A stretch of DNA of 64,000 nucleotides. Source: Hydractinia symbiolongicarpus. Its lineage: Eukaryota > Cnidaria > Hydrozoa > Anthoathecata > Hydractiniidae. Under the pieces are notes generated by a model, which ran no database searches, was not told the origin of the DNA, and worked only from the letters and a program-made list of their open reading frames with translations. Location of the stretch: assembly GCF_029227915.1 (NCBI RefSeq), contig NC_079886.1:12547501-12611500 (forward strand), in the 5' to 3' direction. The translations under genes and the position numbers were made by a program. This document shows positions 23,456 through 35,930 of the stretch, piece by piece. Within the stretch, counting starts at the first letter, position 1; the number at the start of each line of letters is the position of its first letter.

Positions 23456-24773
23456 TTACAACACTCTTAACTACGTGCACAGTCCTATAAAGACCGAATA
23501 TACCTTTTTGCAGTCCAATAAAGTCCGCACACGTAAATCACGTGGTTCCATCTGCCTGCGCAGGTTACCATTGGACTATTCCTGCCAGTCTCAATGCACT
23601 ACAACGTCCAAAGTCGTTTTCATTAGCGCCATTGCCTTAAAACACTCTTAACTACGTGCACAGTCCTATAAAGGCTGCAATATGGCCTTTTGCAGTCTCA
23701 TAAAAACTTCGCACATCAATCACGCGGTTTCACCTGTCTGCGCAGGTTACCATTGGACTAGTCCTTCCATTCTCAATGCGCTACAACGTCCCAAGTCGTT
23801 TTTATTAGCGCCGCTGCCTTACAACACTCTTAACTGCGTGCACAGTCCTATAAAGGCTGTAATATGGCCTTTTGCAGTCTAATAAAGGCCTTGCACGTAA
23901 ATCACGTGGTTTCACCTGCCTGCGCAAGTTACCATTGGACTATTCCTTCCAGTCTCAATGCACTACAACGTTCCAAGTGGTTTTCCTCAACGCTGTGGCC
24001 TTAGAACTCTCTTAACTATGTGCACAGTCCAATAAAGGCCGTAATATGGCCTTTTGCAGTCTAATAAAGGCTTCACACGTAAATCACGTGGTTTCACCTG
24101 CCTGCGCAGGTTACCATTGGACTATTCCTTCCAGTCTCAATGCACTACAACGTTCCAAGTGGTTTTCCTCAGCGCTGTGGCCTTACAACACTCTTAACTA
24201 CGTGCACAGTCCTATAAAGGCTGCAATATAGCCTTTTGCAGTCTAATAAAAACCTCGCACGTCAATCACGCGTTTTCACCTGTCTGCGCAGGTTACCATT
24301 GGACTATTCCTTCCAGTCTCATTGCACTACAACGTTCCAAGTGGTTTTCCTCAGCGCTGTGGCCTTAGAACACTCTTAACAACGTGCACAGTCATATAAA
24401 GGTTGTAATATGGCTTTTTGCAGTCTAATAAAAGCCTCTCACGTAAATCACGTGGTTCCATCTGCTTACGCAGGTCACCATTGGACTATTCCTTCCAGTC
24501 TCAATGCACTACAACGTTCCAAGTTGTTTTCATTAGCGCCGCTGCCTTACAACACTTTTAACTACGTGCACAGTCCTATAAAGGCTGCAATATAGCCTTT
24601 TGCAGTCTAATAAAAACCTCGCACGTCAATCACGCGGTTTCACCTGTCTGCGCAGGATACCATTGGACTATTCCTTCCAGTCTCATTGCACTACAACGTT
24701 CTAAGTGGTTTTCCTCAGCGCTGTGGCCTTAGAACTCTCTTAACTATGTGCACAGTCCTATAAAGGCCGTAAT

Positions 24774-24955
24774 ATGGCTTTTTGCAGTCTAATAAAGGCT
24801 TCACACGTAAATCGCGTTGTTCTATCTGCCTGCGCAGGTTGCCATTGGACTATTCCTTCCAGTCTCAATGAGCTACAACGTCCAAAGTCGTTTTCATTAG
24901 CGCTGTTGCCTTACAACACTCCTAACTACGTGCACAGTCCAATAAAGGGTGTATA
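24774..24955 (+). repeat. Chimeric monomer: one unit lost in U1
   Basis: The start is AAAGGCTTCACACGTAAATC of one monomer, continued by GCGTTGTTCTATCTGCC of the next. In U2 the two source monomers are still separate (41,188-41,550), and the same holds at 17.5-17.9 kb. The joint lies in the shared CACACGTAAATC and removes 182 bp, so later offsets between U1 and U2 rise from 16,413 to 16,595. Confidence 0.85.
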
Positions 24956-25681
24956 GCCATTTGCATTCTAATATAGGCCTCACACGTAAATCACGTGGTT
25001 TCACCTGCCTGCGCAGGTTACCATTGGACTAGTCCTTCCAGTCTCAATGCGCCACAACGTCCCAAGTCGTTTTCATTAGCGCCGTTGCCTTACAACACTC
25101 TTAACTACGTGCACAGTCCTATAAAGACCGTAATATACCTTTTTGCAGTCCAATAAAGTCCGCACACGTAAATCACGGGGTTCCATCTGCCTGCGCAGGT
25201 TACCATTGGACTATTCCTGCCAGTCTCAATGCACTACAACGTTCCAAGTGGTTTTCCTCAGCGCTGTGGCCTTACAACACTCTTAACTACGTGCACAGTC
25301 CTATAAAGACCGAATATACCTTTTTGCAGTCCAATAAAGTCTGCACACGTAAATCACGTGGTTCCATCTGCCTGCGCAGGTTACCATTGGACTATTCCTG
25401 CCAGTCTCAATGCACTACAACGTCCCAAGTCGTTTTCAATAGCGCCGTTGCCTCCTTACAACACTCTTAACTACGTGCACAGTCCTATAAAGACCGAATA
25501 TACCTTTTTGCAGTCCAATAAAGTCCGCACACGTAAATCACGTGGTTCCATCTGCCTGCGCAGGTTACCATTGGACTATTCCTGCCAGTCTCAATGCACT
25601 ACAACGTCCCAAGTCAATTTCAATAGCGCCATTGCCTTACAACACTCTTAACTACGTGCACAGTCCTATAAAGACCGTAAT
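24953..25681 (+). repeat. f-cassette with 3-bp insertion, copy 1
   Basis: The four monomers start at 24,953, 25,135, 25,316 and 25,500, with lengths 182, 181, 184 and 182 bp. The 184-bp unit has TCC inserted in GTTGCCTCCTTACAAC near 25,452. The 1-bp deletion in GACCGAATATACC plus the 3-bp insertion keep a frame open for 97 codons. I treat this as a coincidence of lengths, since no other monomer keeps it. Ordered subtypes as in the 20,050 copy; the last unit has CAAGTCAATTTC. Confidence 0.87.
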
Positions 25682-28403
25682 ATACCTTTTTGCAGTCTAA
25701 TAAAAGCCTCACACGTAAATCACGTGGTTCCATCTGCTTGCGCAGGTTACCATTGGACTATTCCTTCCAGTCTCAATGCACTACAACGTTCCAAGTCGTT
25801 TTCATTAGCGCCGCTGCCTTACAACACTCTTAACTACGTGCACAGTCCTATAAAGGCTGCAATATGGCCTTTTGCAGTCTTATAAAAACTTTGCACATCA
25901 ATCACGCGGTTTCACCTGTCTGCGCAGGTTACCATTGGACTAGTCCTTCCATTCTCAATGCGCTACAACGTCCCAAGTCGTTTTTATTAGCGCCGCTGCC
26001 TTACAACACTCTTAACTGCGTGCACAGTCCTATAAAGGCTGTAATATGGCCTTTTGCAGTCTAATAAAGGCCTTGCACGTAAATCACGTGGTTTCACCTG
26101 CCTGCGCAGGTTACCATTGGACTATTCCTTCCAGTCTCATTGCACTACAACGTTCCAAGTGGTTTTCCTCAGCGCTGTGGCCTTAGAACTCTCTTAACTA
26201 TGTGCACAGTCCAATAAAGGCCGTAATATGGCCTTTTGCAGTCTAATAAAGGCTTCACACGTAAATCACGTGGTTTCACCTGCCTGCGCAGGTTACCATT
26301 GACTAGTCCTTTCAGTCTCAATGCGCTACTACGTCCCAAGTCGTTTTCATTAGCGCTGTTGCCTTACAACACTCTTAACTACGTGCACAGTCCTATAAAG
26401 ACCGAATATACCTTTTTGCAGTCCAATAAAGTCCGCACACGTAAATCACGTGGTTCCATCTGCCTGCGCAGGTTACCATTGGACTATTCCTGCCAGTCTC
26501 AATGCACTACAACGTCCCAAGTCATTTTCAATAGCGCCATTGCCTTACAACACTCTTAACTACGTGCACAGTCCTATAAAGACCGTAATATACCTTTTTG
26601 CAGTCCAATAAAGGCCGCACACGTAAATCACGCGGTTTCAGCTGCCTGCACTGGTTACCATTGGACTTGTCGTTCCAGTCTTAATGCGCTATCACGTCCC
26701 AAGTCGTTTTCATTAGCGCCGCTGCCTTACAACACTCTTAACTACGTGCACAGTCCTATAAAGGCTGCAATATAGCCTTTTGCAGTCTAATAAAGGCCTT
26801 GCACGTAAATCACGTGGTTTCACCTGCCTGCGCAGGTTACCATTGGACTATTCCTTCCAGTCTCAATGCACTACAACGTTCCAAGTGGTTTTCCTCAGCG
26901 CTGTGGCCTTAGAACTCTCTTAACTATGTGCACAGTCCAATAAAGGCCGTAATATGGCCTTTTGCAGTCTAATAAAGGCTTCACACGTAAATCACGTGGT
27001 TTCACCTGCCTGCGCAGGTTACCATTGACTAGTCCTTTCAGTCTCAATGCGCTACTACGTCCCAAGTCGTTTTCATTAGCGCTGTTGCCTTAGAACACTC
27101 TTAACTACGTGCAAAGTCCTATAAAGACCGTAATATACCTTTTTGCAGTCCAATAAAGGCCGCACACGTAAATCACGCGGTTTCAGCTGCCTGCACTGGT
27201 TACCATTGGACTTGTCGTTTCAGTCTCAATGCGCTATCACGTCCCAAGTCGTTTTCATTAGCGCCGCTGCCTTACAACACTCTTAACTACGTGCACAGTC
27301 CTATAAAGGCTGCAATATGGCCTTTTGCAGTCTAATAAAAACTTCGCACATCAATCACGCGGTTTCACCTGTCTGCACAGGTTACCATTGGCCTAGTCCT
27401 TCCATTCTCAATGCGCTACAACGTCCCAAGTCGTCTTTATTAGCGCCGCTGCCTTACAACACTCTTAACTGCGTGCACAGTCCTATAAAGGCTGTATTAT
27501 GGCCTTTTGCAGTCTAATAAAGGTCTTGCACGTAAATCACGTGGTTTCACCTGCCTGCGCAGGTTACCATTGGACTATTCCTTCCAGTCTCAATGCACTA
27601 CAACGTTCCAAGTGGTTTTCCTCAGCGCTGTGGCCTTAGAACTCTCTTAACTATGTGCACAGTCCAATAAAGGCCGTAATATGGCCTTTTGCAGTCTAAT
27701 AAAGGCTTCACACGTAAATCACGTGGTTTCACCTGCCTGCGCAGGTTACCATTGACTAGTCCTTTCAGTCTCAATGCGCTACTACGTCCCAAGTCGTTTT
27801 TATTAGCGCTGTTGCCTTACAACACACTTAACTACGTGCACAGTCCAATAAAGGGTGTATAGCCATTTGCAGTCTAATAAAGGCCTCACACGTAAATCAC
27901 GTGGTTTCACCTGCCTGCGCAGGTTACCATTGGACTATTCCTGCCAGTCTCAATGCGCTACAACGTTCCAAGTGGTTTTCCTCAGCGCTGTGGCCTTACA
28001 ACACTCTTAACTACGTGCACAGTCCTATAAAGGCTGTAATATAGCCTTTTGCAGTCTAATAAAAGCCTCACACGTAAATCGCGTGGTTCCATCTGCCTGC
28101 ACAGGTTACCATTGACTAGTCCTTCCAGTCTCAATGCGCTACAACGTCCCAAGTCGTTTTCATTAGCGCTGTTGCCTTAGAACACTCTTAACAACGTGCA
28201 CAGTCATATAAAGGTTGTAATATGGCTTTTTGCAGTCTAATAAAAGCCTCTCACGTAAATCACGTGGTTCCATCTGCTTACGCAGGTCACCATTGGACTA
28301 TTCCTTCCAGTCTCAATGCACTACAACGTTCCAAGTTGTTTTCATTAGCGCCGCTGCCTTACAACACTCTTAACTACGTGCACAGTCCTATAAAGGCTGC
28401 AAT

Positions 28404-28493
28404 ATAGCCTTTTGCAGTCTAATAAAAACCTCGCACGTCAATCACGCGGTTTCACCTGTCTGCGCAGGATACCAGTCCTATAAAGGCCGTAAT
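28404..28493 (+). repeat. Truncated 90-bp monomer (92-bp internal deletion), U1
   Basis: A subfamily-2 monomer runs normally through TGCGCAGGATACCA and then jumps to GTCCTATAAAGGCCG of the monomer end. Ninety-two bases, including ATTGG, AACGTT and CAGCGCTG, are missing. The joint shows a 2-bp shared CA, between ATACCA and GCACAGTCC. This is one of the few out-of-register events in the window. The equivalent place in the first internal copy (about 24,595) is full length. Confidence 0.9.
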
Positions 28494-28671
28494 ATGGCTT
28501 TTTGCAGTCTAATAAAGGCTTCACACGTAAATCACGTGGTTTCACCTGCCTGCGCAGGTTACCATCGACTAGTCCTTCCAGTCTCAATGAGCTACAACGT
28601 CCAAAGTCGTTTTCATTAGCGCTGTTGCCTTACAACACTCCTAACTACGTGCACAGTCCAATAAAGGGTGT

Positions 28672-29400
28672 ATAGCCATTTGCATTCTAATATAGGCCTC
28701 ACACGTAAATCACGTGGTTTCACCTGCCTGCGCAGGTTACCATTGGACTAGTCCTTCCAGTCTCAATGCGCCACAACGTCCCAAGTCGTTTTCATTAGCG
28801 CCGTTGCCTTACAACACTCTTAACTACGTGCACAGTCCTATAAAGACCGTAATATACCTTTTTGCAGTCCAATAAAGTCCGCACACGTAAATCACGGGGT
28901 TCCATCTGCCTGCGCAGGTTACCATTGGACTATTCCTGCCAGTCTCAATGCACTACAACGTTCCAAGTGGTTTTCCTCAGCGCTGTGGCCTTACAACACT
29001 CTTAACTACGTGCACAGTCCTATAAAGACCGAATATACCTTTTTGCAGTCCAATAAAGTCTGCACACGTAAATCACGTGGTTCCATCTGCCTGCGCAGGT
29101 TACCATTGGACTATTCCTGCCAGTCTCAATGCACTACAACGTCCTAAGTCGTTTTCAATAGCGCCGTTGCCTCCTTACAACACTCTTAACTACGTGCACA
29201 GTCCTATAAAGACCGAATATACCTTTTTGCAGTCCAATAAAGTCCGCACACGTAAATCACGTGGTTCCATCTGCCTGCGCAGGTTACCATTGGACTATTC
29301 CTGCCAGTCTCAATGCACTACAACGTCCCAAGTCAATTTCAATAGCGCCATTGCCTTACAACACTCTTAACTACGTGCACAGTCCTATAAAGACCGTAAT
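28672..29400 (+). repeat. f-cassette with 3-bp insertion, copy 2
   Basis: This is the same four-monomer order and the same TCC insertion (near 29,171) as at 24,953, offset 3,719. A private change is CGTCCTAAGTCG near 29,143. The insertion is shared by exactly four cassettes in the window and is absent from the cassettes at 10,248, 13,159 and 20,050. Confidence 0.87.
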
Positions 29401-32400
29401 ATACCTTTTTGCAGTCTAATAAAAGCCTCACACGTAAATCACGTGGTTCCATCTGCTTGCGCAGGTTACCATTGGACTATTCCTTCCAGTCTCAATGCAC
29501 TACAACGTTCCAAGTCGTTTTCATTAGCGCCGCTGCCTTACAACACTCTTAACTACGTGCACAGTCCTATAAAGGCTGCAATATGGCCTTTTGCAGTCTT
29601 ATAAAAACTTCGCACATCAATCACGCGGTTTCACCTGTCTGCGCAGGTTACCATTGGACTAGTCCTTCCATTCTCAATGCGCTACAACGTCCCAAGTCGT
29701 TTTTATTAGCGCCGCTGCCTTACAACACTCTTAACTGCGTGCACAGTCCTATAAAGGCTGTAATATGGCCTTTTGCAGTCTAATAAAGGCCTTGCACGTA
29801 AATCACGTGGTTTCACCTGCCTGCGCAGGTTACCATTGGACTATTCCTTCCAGTCTCAATGCACTACAACGTTCCAAGTGGTTTTCCTCAGCGCTGTGGC
29901 CTTAGAACTCTCTTAACTATGTGCACAGTCCAATAAAGGCCGTAATATGGCCTTTTGCAGTCTAATAAAGGCTTCACACGTAAATCACGTGGTTTCACCT
30001 GCCTGCGCAGGTTACCATTGACTAGTCCTTTCAGTCTCAATGCGCTACTACGTCCCAAGTCGTTTTCATTAGCGCTGTTGCCTTACAACACTCTTAACTA
30101 CGTGCACAGTCCTATAAAGACCGAATATACCTTTTTGCAGTCCAATAAAGTCCGCACACGTAAATCACGTGGTTCCATCTGCCTGCGCAGGTTACCATTG
30201 GACTATTCCTGCCAGTCTCAATGCACTACAACGTCCCAAGTCATTTTCAATAGCGCCATTGCCTTACAACACTCTTAACTACGTGCACAGTCCTATAAAG
30301 ACCGTAATATACCTTTTTGCAGTCCAATAAAGGCCGCACACGTAAATCACGCGGTTTCAGCTGCCTGCACTGGTTACCATTGGACTTGTCGTTCCAGTCT
30401 CAATGCGCTATCACGTCCCAAGTCGTTTTCATTAGCGCCGCTGCCTTACAACACTCTTAACTACGTGCACAGTCCTATAAAGGCTGCAATATGGCCTTTT
30501 GCAGTCTAATAAAAACTTTGCACATCAATCACGCGGTTTCACCTGTCTGCGCAGGTTACCATTGGACTAGTCCTTCCATTCTCAATGCGCTACAACATCC
30601 CAAGTCGTTTTTATTAGCGCCGCTGCCTTACAACACTCTTAACTGCGTGCACAGTCCTATAAAGGCTGTAATATGGCCTTTTGCAGTCTAATAAAGGCCT
30701 TGCACATAAATCACGTGGTTTCACCTGCCTGCGCAGGTTACCATTGGACTATTCTTTCCAGTCTCAATGCACTACAACGTTCAAAGTGGTTTTCCTCAGC
30801 GCTGTGGCCTTAGAACTCTCTTAACTATGTGCACAGTCCAATAAAGGCCGTAATATGGCCTTTTGCAGTCTAATAAAGGCTTCACACGTAAATCACGTGG
30901 TTTCACCTGCCTGTGCAGGTTACCATTGACTAGTCCTTTCAGTCTCAATGCGCTACTACGTCCCAAGTCGTTTTCATTAGCGCTGTTGCCTTAGAACACT
31001 CTTAACTACGTGCAAAGTCCTATAAAGACCGTAATATACCTTTTTGCAGTCCAATAAAGGCCGCACACGTAAATCACGCGGTTTCAGCTGCCTGCACTGG
31101 TTACCATTGGACTTGTCGTTTCAGTCTCAATGCGCTATCACGTCCCAAGTCGTTTTCATTAGCGCCGCTGCCTTACAACACTCTTAACTACGTGCACAGT
31201 CCTATAAAGGCTGCAATATGGCCTTTTGCAGTCTAATAAAAACTTCGCACATCAATCACGCGGTTTCACCTGTCTGCGCAGGTTACCATTGGCCTAGTCC
31301 TTCCATTCTCAATGCGCTACAACGTCCCAAGTCGTCTTTATTAGCGCCGCTGCCTTACAACACTCTTAACTGCGTGCACAGTCCTATAAAGGCTGTAATA
31401 TGGCCTTTTGCAGTCTAATAAAGGTCTTGCACGTAAATCACGTGGTTTCACCTGCCTGCGCAGGTTACCATTGGACTATTCCTTCCAGTCTCAATGCACT
31501 ACAACGTTCCAAGTGGTTTTCCTCAGCGCTGTGGCCTTAGAACTCTCTTAACTATGTGCACAGTCCAATAAAGGCCGTAATATGGCCTTTTGCAGTCTAA
31601 TAAAGGCTTCACACGTAAATCACGTGGTTTCACCTGCCTGCGCAGGTTACCATTGACTAGTCCTTTCAGTCTCAATGCGCTACTACGTCCCAAGTCGTTT
31701 TCATTAGCGCTGTTGCCTTAGAACACTCTTAACAACGTGCACAGTCATATAAAGGTTGTATAGCCATTTGCAGTCTAATAAAGGCCTCACACGTAAATCA
31801 CGTGGTTTCACCTGCCTGCGCAGGTTACCATTGGACTAGACCTTCCAGTCTCAATGCACTACAACGTCCCAAGTCGTTTTTATTAGCGCTGTTGCCTTAC
31901 AACACACTTAACTACGTGCACAGTCCAATAAAGGGTGTATAGCCATTTGCAGTCTAATAAAGGCCTCACACGTAAATCACGTGGTTTCACCTGCCTGCGC
32001 AGGTTACCATTGGACTATTCCTGCCAGTCTCAATGCGCTACAACGTTCCAAGTGGTTTTCCTCAGCGCTGTGGCCTTACAACACTCTTAACTACGTGCAC
32101 AGTCCTATAAAGGCTGTAATATAGCCTTTTGCAGTCTAATAAAAGCCTCACACGTAAATCGCGTGGTTCCATCTGCCTGCACAGGTTACCATTGGACTAT
32201 TCCTTCCAGTCTCATTGCACTACAACGTTCCAAGTGGTTTTCCTCAGCGCTGTCGCCTTAGAACTCTCTTAACTATGTGCACAGTCCAATAAAGGCGTAA
32301 TATGGCCTTTTGCAGTCTAATAAAGGCTTCACACGTAAATCACGTGGTTTCACCTGCATGCGCAGGTTACCATTGACTAGTCCTTCCAGTCTCAATGCGC

Positions 32401-33206
32401 TACAACGTCCCAAGTCGTTTTCATTAGCGCTGTTGCCTTAGAACACTCTTAAAAACGTGCACAGTCATATAAAGGTTGAAATATGGCTTTTTGCAGTCTA
32501 ATAAAAGCCTCACACGTAAATCACGTGGTTCCATCTGCCTGCGCAGGTTACCATTGGACTATTCCTTCCAGTCTCAATGCACTACAACGTTCCAAGTGGT
32601 TTTCCTCAGCGCTGTGGCCTTAGAACTCTCTTAACTATGTGCACAGTCCTATAAAAGCTGTAATATGGCTTTTTGCAGTCTAATAAAGGCTTCACACGTA
32701 AATCACGTGGTTTCACCTGCCTGCGCAGGTTACCATTGCACTAGCCGTTCCAGTCTCAATGCGCTCTAACGTCCCAAGTCGTTTTCATTAGCGCCGTTGC
32801 CTTAGAACACTCTTAACTACGTGCACAGTCATATAAAGGCTGTAATATGGCCTTTTGCAGTCTAATAAAAGCCTCACACGTAAATCGCGTGGTTCCATCT
32901 GCCTGCGCAGGTTACCATTGGACTATTCCTTCCAGTCTGATTGCACTACAACGTTCCAAGAGGTTTTCCTCAGCGCTGTGGCCTTAGAACTCTCTTAACT
33001 ATGTGCACAGTCCTATAAAGGCCGTAATATGGCCTTTTGCAGTCTAATAAAGGCTTCACACGTAAATCACGTGGTTTCACCTGCCTGCGCAGGTTACCAT
33101 TGACTAGTCCTTCCAGTCTCAATGCGCTACAACGTCCAAAGTCGTTTTCATTAGCGCTGTTGCCTTACAACACTCCTAACTACGTGCACAGTCCAATAAA
33201 GGGTGT

Positions 33207-33385
33207 ATAGCCATTTGCAGTCTAATAAAGGCCTCACACGTAAATCACGTGGTTTCACCTGCCTGCGCAGGTTACCATTGGACTAGTCCTTCCAGTCTCA
33301 ATGCGCTACAACGTCCCAAGTCGTTTTCATTAGCGCTGTTGCCTTACAACACTCTTAACTACGTGCACAGTCCAATAAAGGGTGT
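33207..33385 (+). repeat. Reference monomer, subfamily 5 (179 bp, GTCCAATAAAGGGTGTATAGCC)
   Basis: This type is 179 bp because the junction region reads CCAATAAAGGGTGTATAGCC instead of CCTATAAAGGCTGTAATATGG, 3 bp shorter. It therefore lacks TATAAA. The monomer body is ATAGCCATTTGCAGTC with AAAGGCCTCACACG, CACGTGG and GGACTAGTCC with the B-type second half. The type is concentrated at 14.7-15.4, 18.0, 20.0, 24.95, 27.8, 28.7, 31.9, 33.2-33.4, 34.8-35.0, 36.8, 39.0 and the matching places of the second 16-kb copy. It is almost absent from 1-10 kb. Confidence 0.87.
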
Positions 33386-33563
33386 ATAGCCATTTGCAGT
33401 CTAATAAAGGCCTCACACGTAAATCACGTGGTTTCACCTGCCTGCGCAGGTTACCATTGGACTAGTCCTTCCAGTCTCAATGCGCTACAACGTCCCAAGT
33501 TGTTTTCATTAGCGCCGTTGCGTTACAACACTCTTAACTACGTGCACAGTCCTAGGCTGTAAT
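33386..33563 (+). repeat. 178-bp monomer ending in CCTAGGCTG (4-bp deletion removing TATAAA)
   Basis: CCTATAAAGGCTG has become CCTAGGCTG at 33,551-33,559. The deletion removes the TATAAA present in most monomers and creates the palindrome CCTAGG. The body has GTTACCATTGGACTAGTCC, a TTGTTTTCATTAG second half and GCCGTTGCGTTAC. The same allele occurs at CCTAGG 35,178, 49,781 and 51,408 only. Confidence 0.9.
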
Positions 33564-34551
33564 ATGGCCTTTTGCAGTCTAATAAAGGCCTTGCACGTAA
33601 ATCACGTGGTTTCACCTGCCTGCGCAAGTTACCATTGGACTATTCCTGCCCGTCTCAATGCACTACAACGTTCCAAGTGGTTTTCCTCAGCGCTGTGGCC
33701 TTACAACACTCTTAACTACGTGCACAGTCCTATAAAGGCTGTAATATGGCCTTTTGCAGTCTAACAAAAGCCTCACACGTAAATCTCGTGGTTCCATCTG
33801 CCTGCGCAGGTTACCATTGGACTGTTTCTTCTAGTCTCGATGCACTACAACGTTCCAAGTGGTTTTCTTTAGCGCCATGGCCTTAGAACACTCTTAACTA
33901 CGTCCACAGTCCTATAAAGACCGTAATATACCTTTTTGCAATCCAATAAAGGCCGCACACGTAAATCACGCGGTTTCAGCTGCCTGCACTGGTTACCATT
34001 GGACTTGTCGTTCCAGTCTCAATGCGCTATCACGTCCCAAGTCGTTTTCATTAGCGCCGTTGCCTTACAACACTCTTAACTACGTGCACAGTCCTATAAA
34101 GTCTGTAATATGGCCTTTTGCAGTCTAATAAAGGCTTCACACGTAAATCACGTGGTTTCACCTGCCTGCGCAGGTTACCATTGGACTATTCCTTCCAGTC
34201 TCAATGCACTACAACGTTCCAAGTGGTTTTCCTCAGCGCTGTGGCCTTACAACACTCTTAACTACGTGCACAGTCCTATAAAGGCTGCAATATAGCCTTT
34301 TGCAGTCTAATAAAAACCTGGCACGTCAATCACGCGTTTTCACCTGTCTGCGCAGGTTACCATTGGACTATTCCTTCCAGTCTCATTGCACTACAACGTT
34401 CCAAGTGGTTTTCCTCAGCGCTGTGGCCTTAGAACACTCTTAACAACGTGCACAGTCATATAAAGGTTGTAATATGGGTTTTTGCAGTCTAATAAAAGCC
34501 TCACACGTAAATCACGTGGTTCCATCTGCTTGCGCAGGTTACCATTGGACT

Positions 34552-35930
34552 ATTCCTTCCAGTCTGATTGCACTACAACGTTTCAAGAGGTTTTCCTCAG
34601 CGCTGTGGCCTTAGAACTCTCTTAACTATGTGCACAGTCCTATAAAGGCCGTAATATGGCCTTTTGCAGTCTAATAAAGGCTTCACACGTAAATCACGTG
34701 GTTTCACCTGCCTGCGCAGGTTACCATTGACTAGTCCTTCCAGTCTCAATGCGCTACAACGTCCAAAGTCGTTTTCATTAGCGCTGTTGCCTTACAACAC
34801 TCCTAACTACGTGCACAGTCCAATAAAGGGTGTATAGCCATTTGCAGTCTAATAAAGGCCTCACACGTAAATCACGTGGTTTCACCTGCCTGCGCAGGTT
34901 ACCATTGGACTAGTCCTTCCAGTCTCAATGCGCTACAACGTCCCAAGTCGTTTTCATTAGCGCTGTTGCCTTACAACACTCTTAACTACGTGCACAGTCC
35001 AATAAAGGGTGTATAGCCATTTGCAGTCTAATAAAGGCCTCACACGTAAATCACGTGGTTTCACCTGCCTGCGCAGGTTACCATTGGACTAGTCCTTCCA
35101 GTCTCAATGCGCTACAACGTCCCAAGTTGTTTTCATTAGCGCCGTTGCGTTACAACACTCTTAACTACGTGCACAGTCCTAGGCTGTAATATGGCCTTTT
35201 GCAGTCTAATAAAGGCCTTGCACGTAAATCACGTGGTTTCACCTGCCTGCGCAAGTTACCATTGGACTATTCCTGCCCGTCTCAATGCACTACAACGTTC
35301 CAAGTGGTTTTCCTCAGCGCTGTGGCCTTACAACACTCTTAACTACGTGCACAGTCCTATAAAGGCTGTAATATGGCCTTTTGCAGTCTAACAAAAGCCT
35401 CACACGTAAATCTCGTGGTTCCATCTGCCTGCGCAGGTTACCATTGGACTGTTTCTTCTAGTCTCGATGCACTACAACGTTCCAAGTGGTTTTCTTTAGC
35501 GCCATGGCCTTAGAACACTCTTAACTACGTCCACAGTCCTATAAAGACCGTAATATACCTTTTTGCAATCCAATAAAGGCCGCACACGTAAATCACGCGG
35601 TTTCAGCTGCCTGCACTGGTTACCATTGGACTTGTCGTTCCAGTCTCAATGCGCTATCATGTCTCAAGTCGTTTTCATTAGCGCCGTTGCCTTACAACAC
35701 TCTTAACTACGTGCACAGTCCTATAAAGTCTGTAATATGGCCTTTTGCAGTCTAATAAAGGCTTCACACGTAAATCACGTGGTTTCACCTGCCTGCGCAG
35801 GTTACCATTGGACTATTCCTTCCAGTCTCAATGCACTACAACGTTCCAAGTGGTTTTCCTCAGCGCTGTGGCCTTACAACACTCTTAACTACGTGCACAG
35901 TCCTATAAAGGCTGCAATATAGCCTTTTGC
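34552..35930 (+). repeat. 1,627-bp unit, second copy in U1, cut short by a 364-bp loss
   Basis: This is the direct repeat of 32,925-34,551 through monomer 35,737. After about 35,930 the sequence jumps: the CCTGGCACG monomer and the ATGGGTTTTTGC monomer that close the unit in U2 (52,149-52,512) are absent here. That is a two-monomer deletion in U1. A private change near 35,656 is ATCATGTCTCAAG. Confidence 0.85.

Larger units (their letters stand above)
24365..28176 (+). repeat. U1 internal duplication, first copy (3,812 bp)
   Basis: It matches 28,177-32,438 in order. Offsets are 3,812 at 24,410/28,222, 3,719 at 25,358/29,077, 25,864/29,583 and 26,236/29,955, 3,901 at 27,317/31,218, and about 4,080 at 27,831/31,911. 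The jumps are the 90-bp truncated monomer plus a 1-bp change in the second copy, then monomer gains of 182 and 179 bp. The corresponding U2 copy is 40,778-44,405. Confidence 0.85.
28177..32438 (+). repeat. U1 internal duplication, second copy (about 4,262 bp)
   Basis: This is the tandem partner of 24,365-28,176. It carries the truncated monomer at 28,404-28,493 and additional whole monomers at about 30,491, 31.75 and 32.2 kb. It ends near the variant CTCTTAAAAACGTGCAC at 32,445. The U2 counterpart is 44,406-48,667 at a steady offset of 16,229. Confidence 0.85.
32925..34551 (+). repeat. 1,627-bp (9-monomer) unit, first copy in U1
   Basis: It repeats directly at 34,552 onward with offset 1,627 (monomers 33,564/35,191, markers CAGTCTGATTGC at 32,939/34,566). 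The length is 9 x 182 minus 11, because it holds one CCATTGACTAG unit (-1), two 179-bp units (-6) and a 178-bp unit (-4). The start could lie anywhere in the shared GCGCAGGTTACCATTGG region, so the boundary is good to about 30 bp. Confidence 0.88.

Noticed and set aside
25358-25651. 97-codon open frame, repeated at 29,077, 41,953 and 45,306
   Set aside because: It exists because of a 1-bp deletion and a 3-bp insertion in the f-cassette, and is copied only by segmental duplication.
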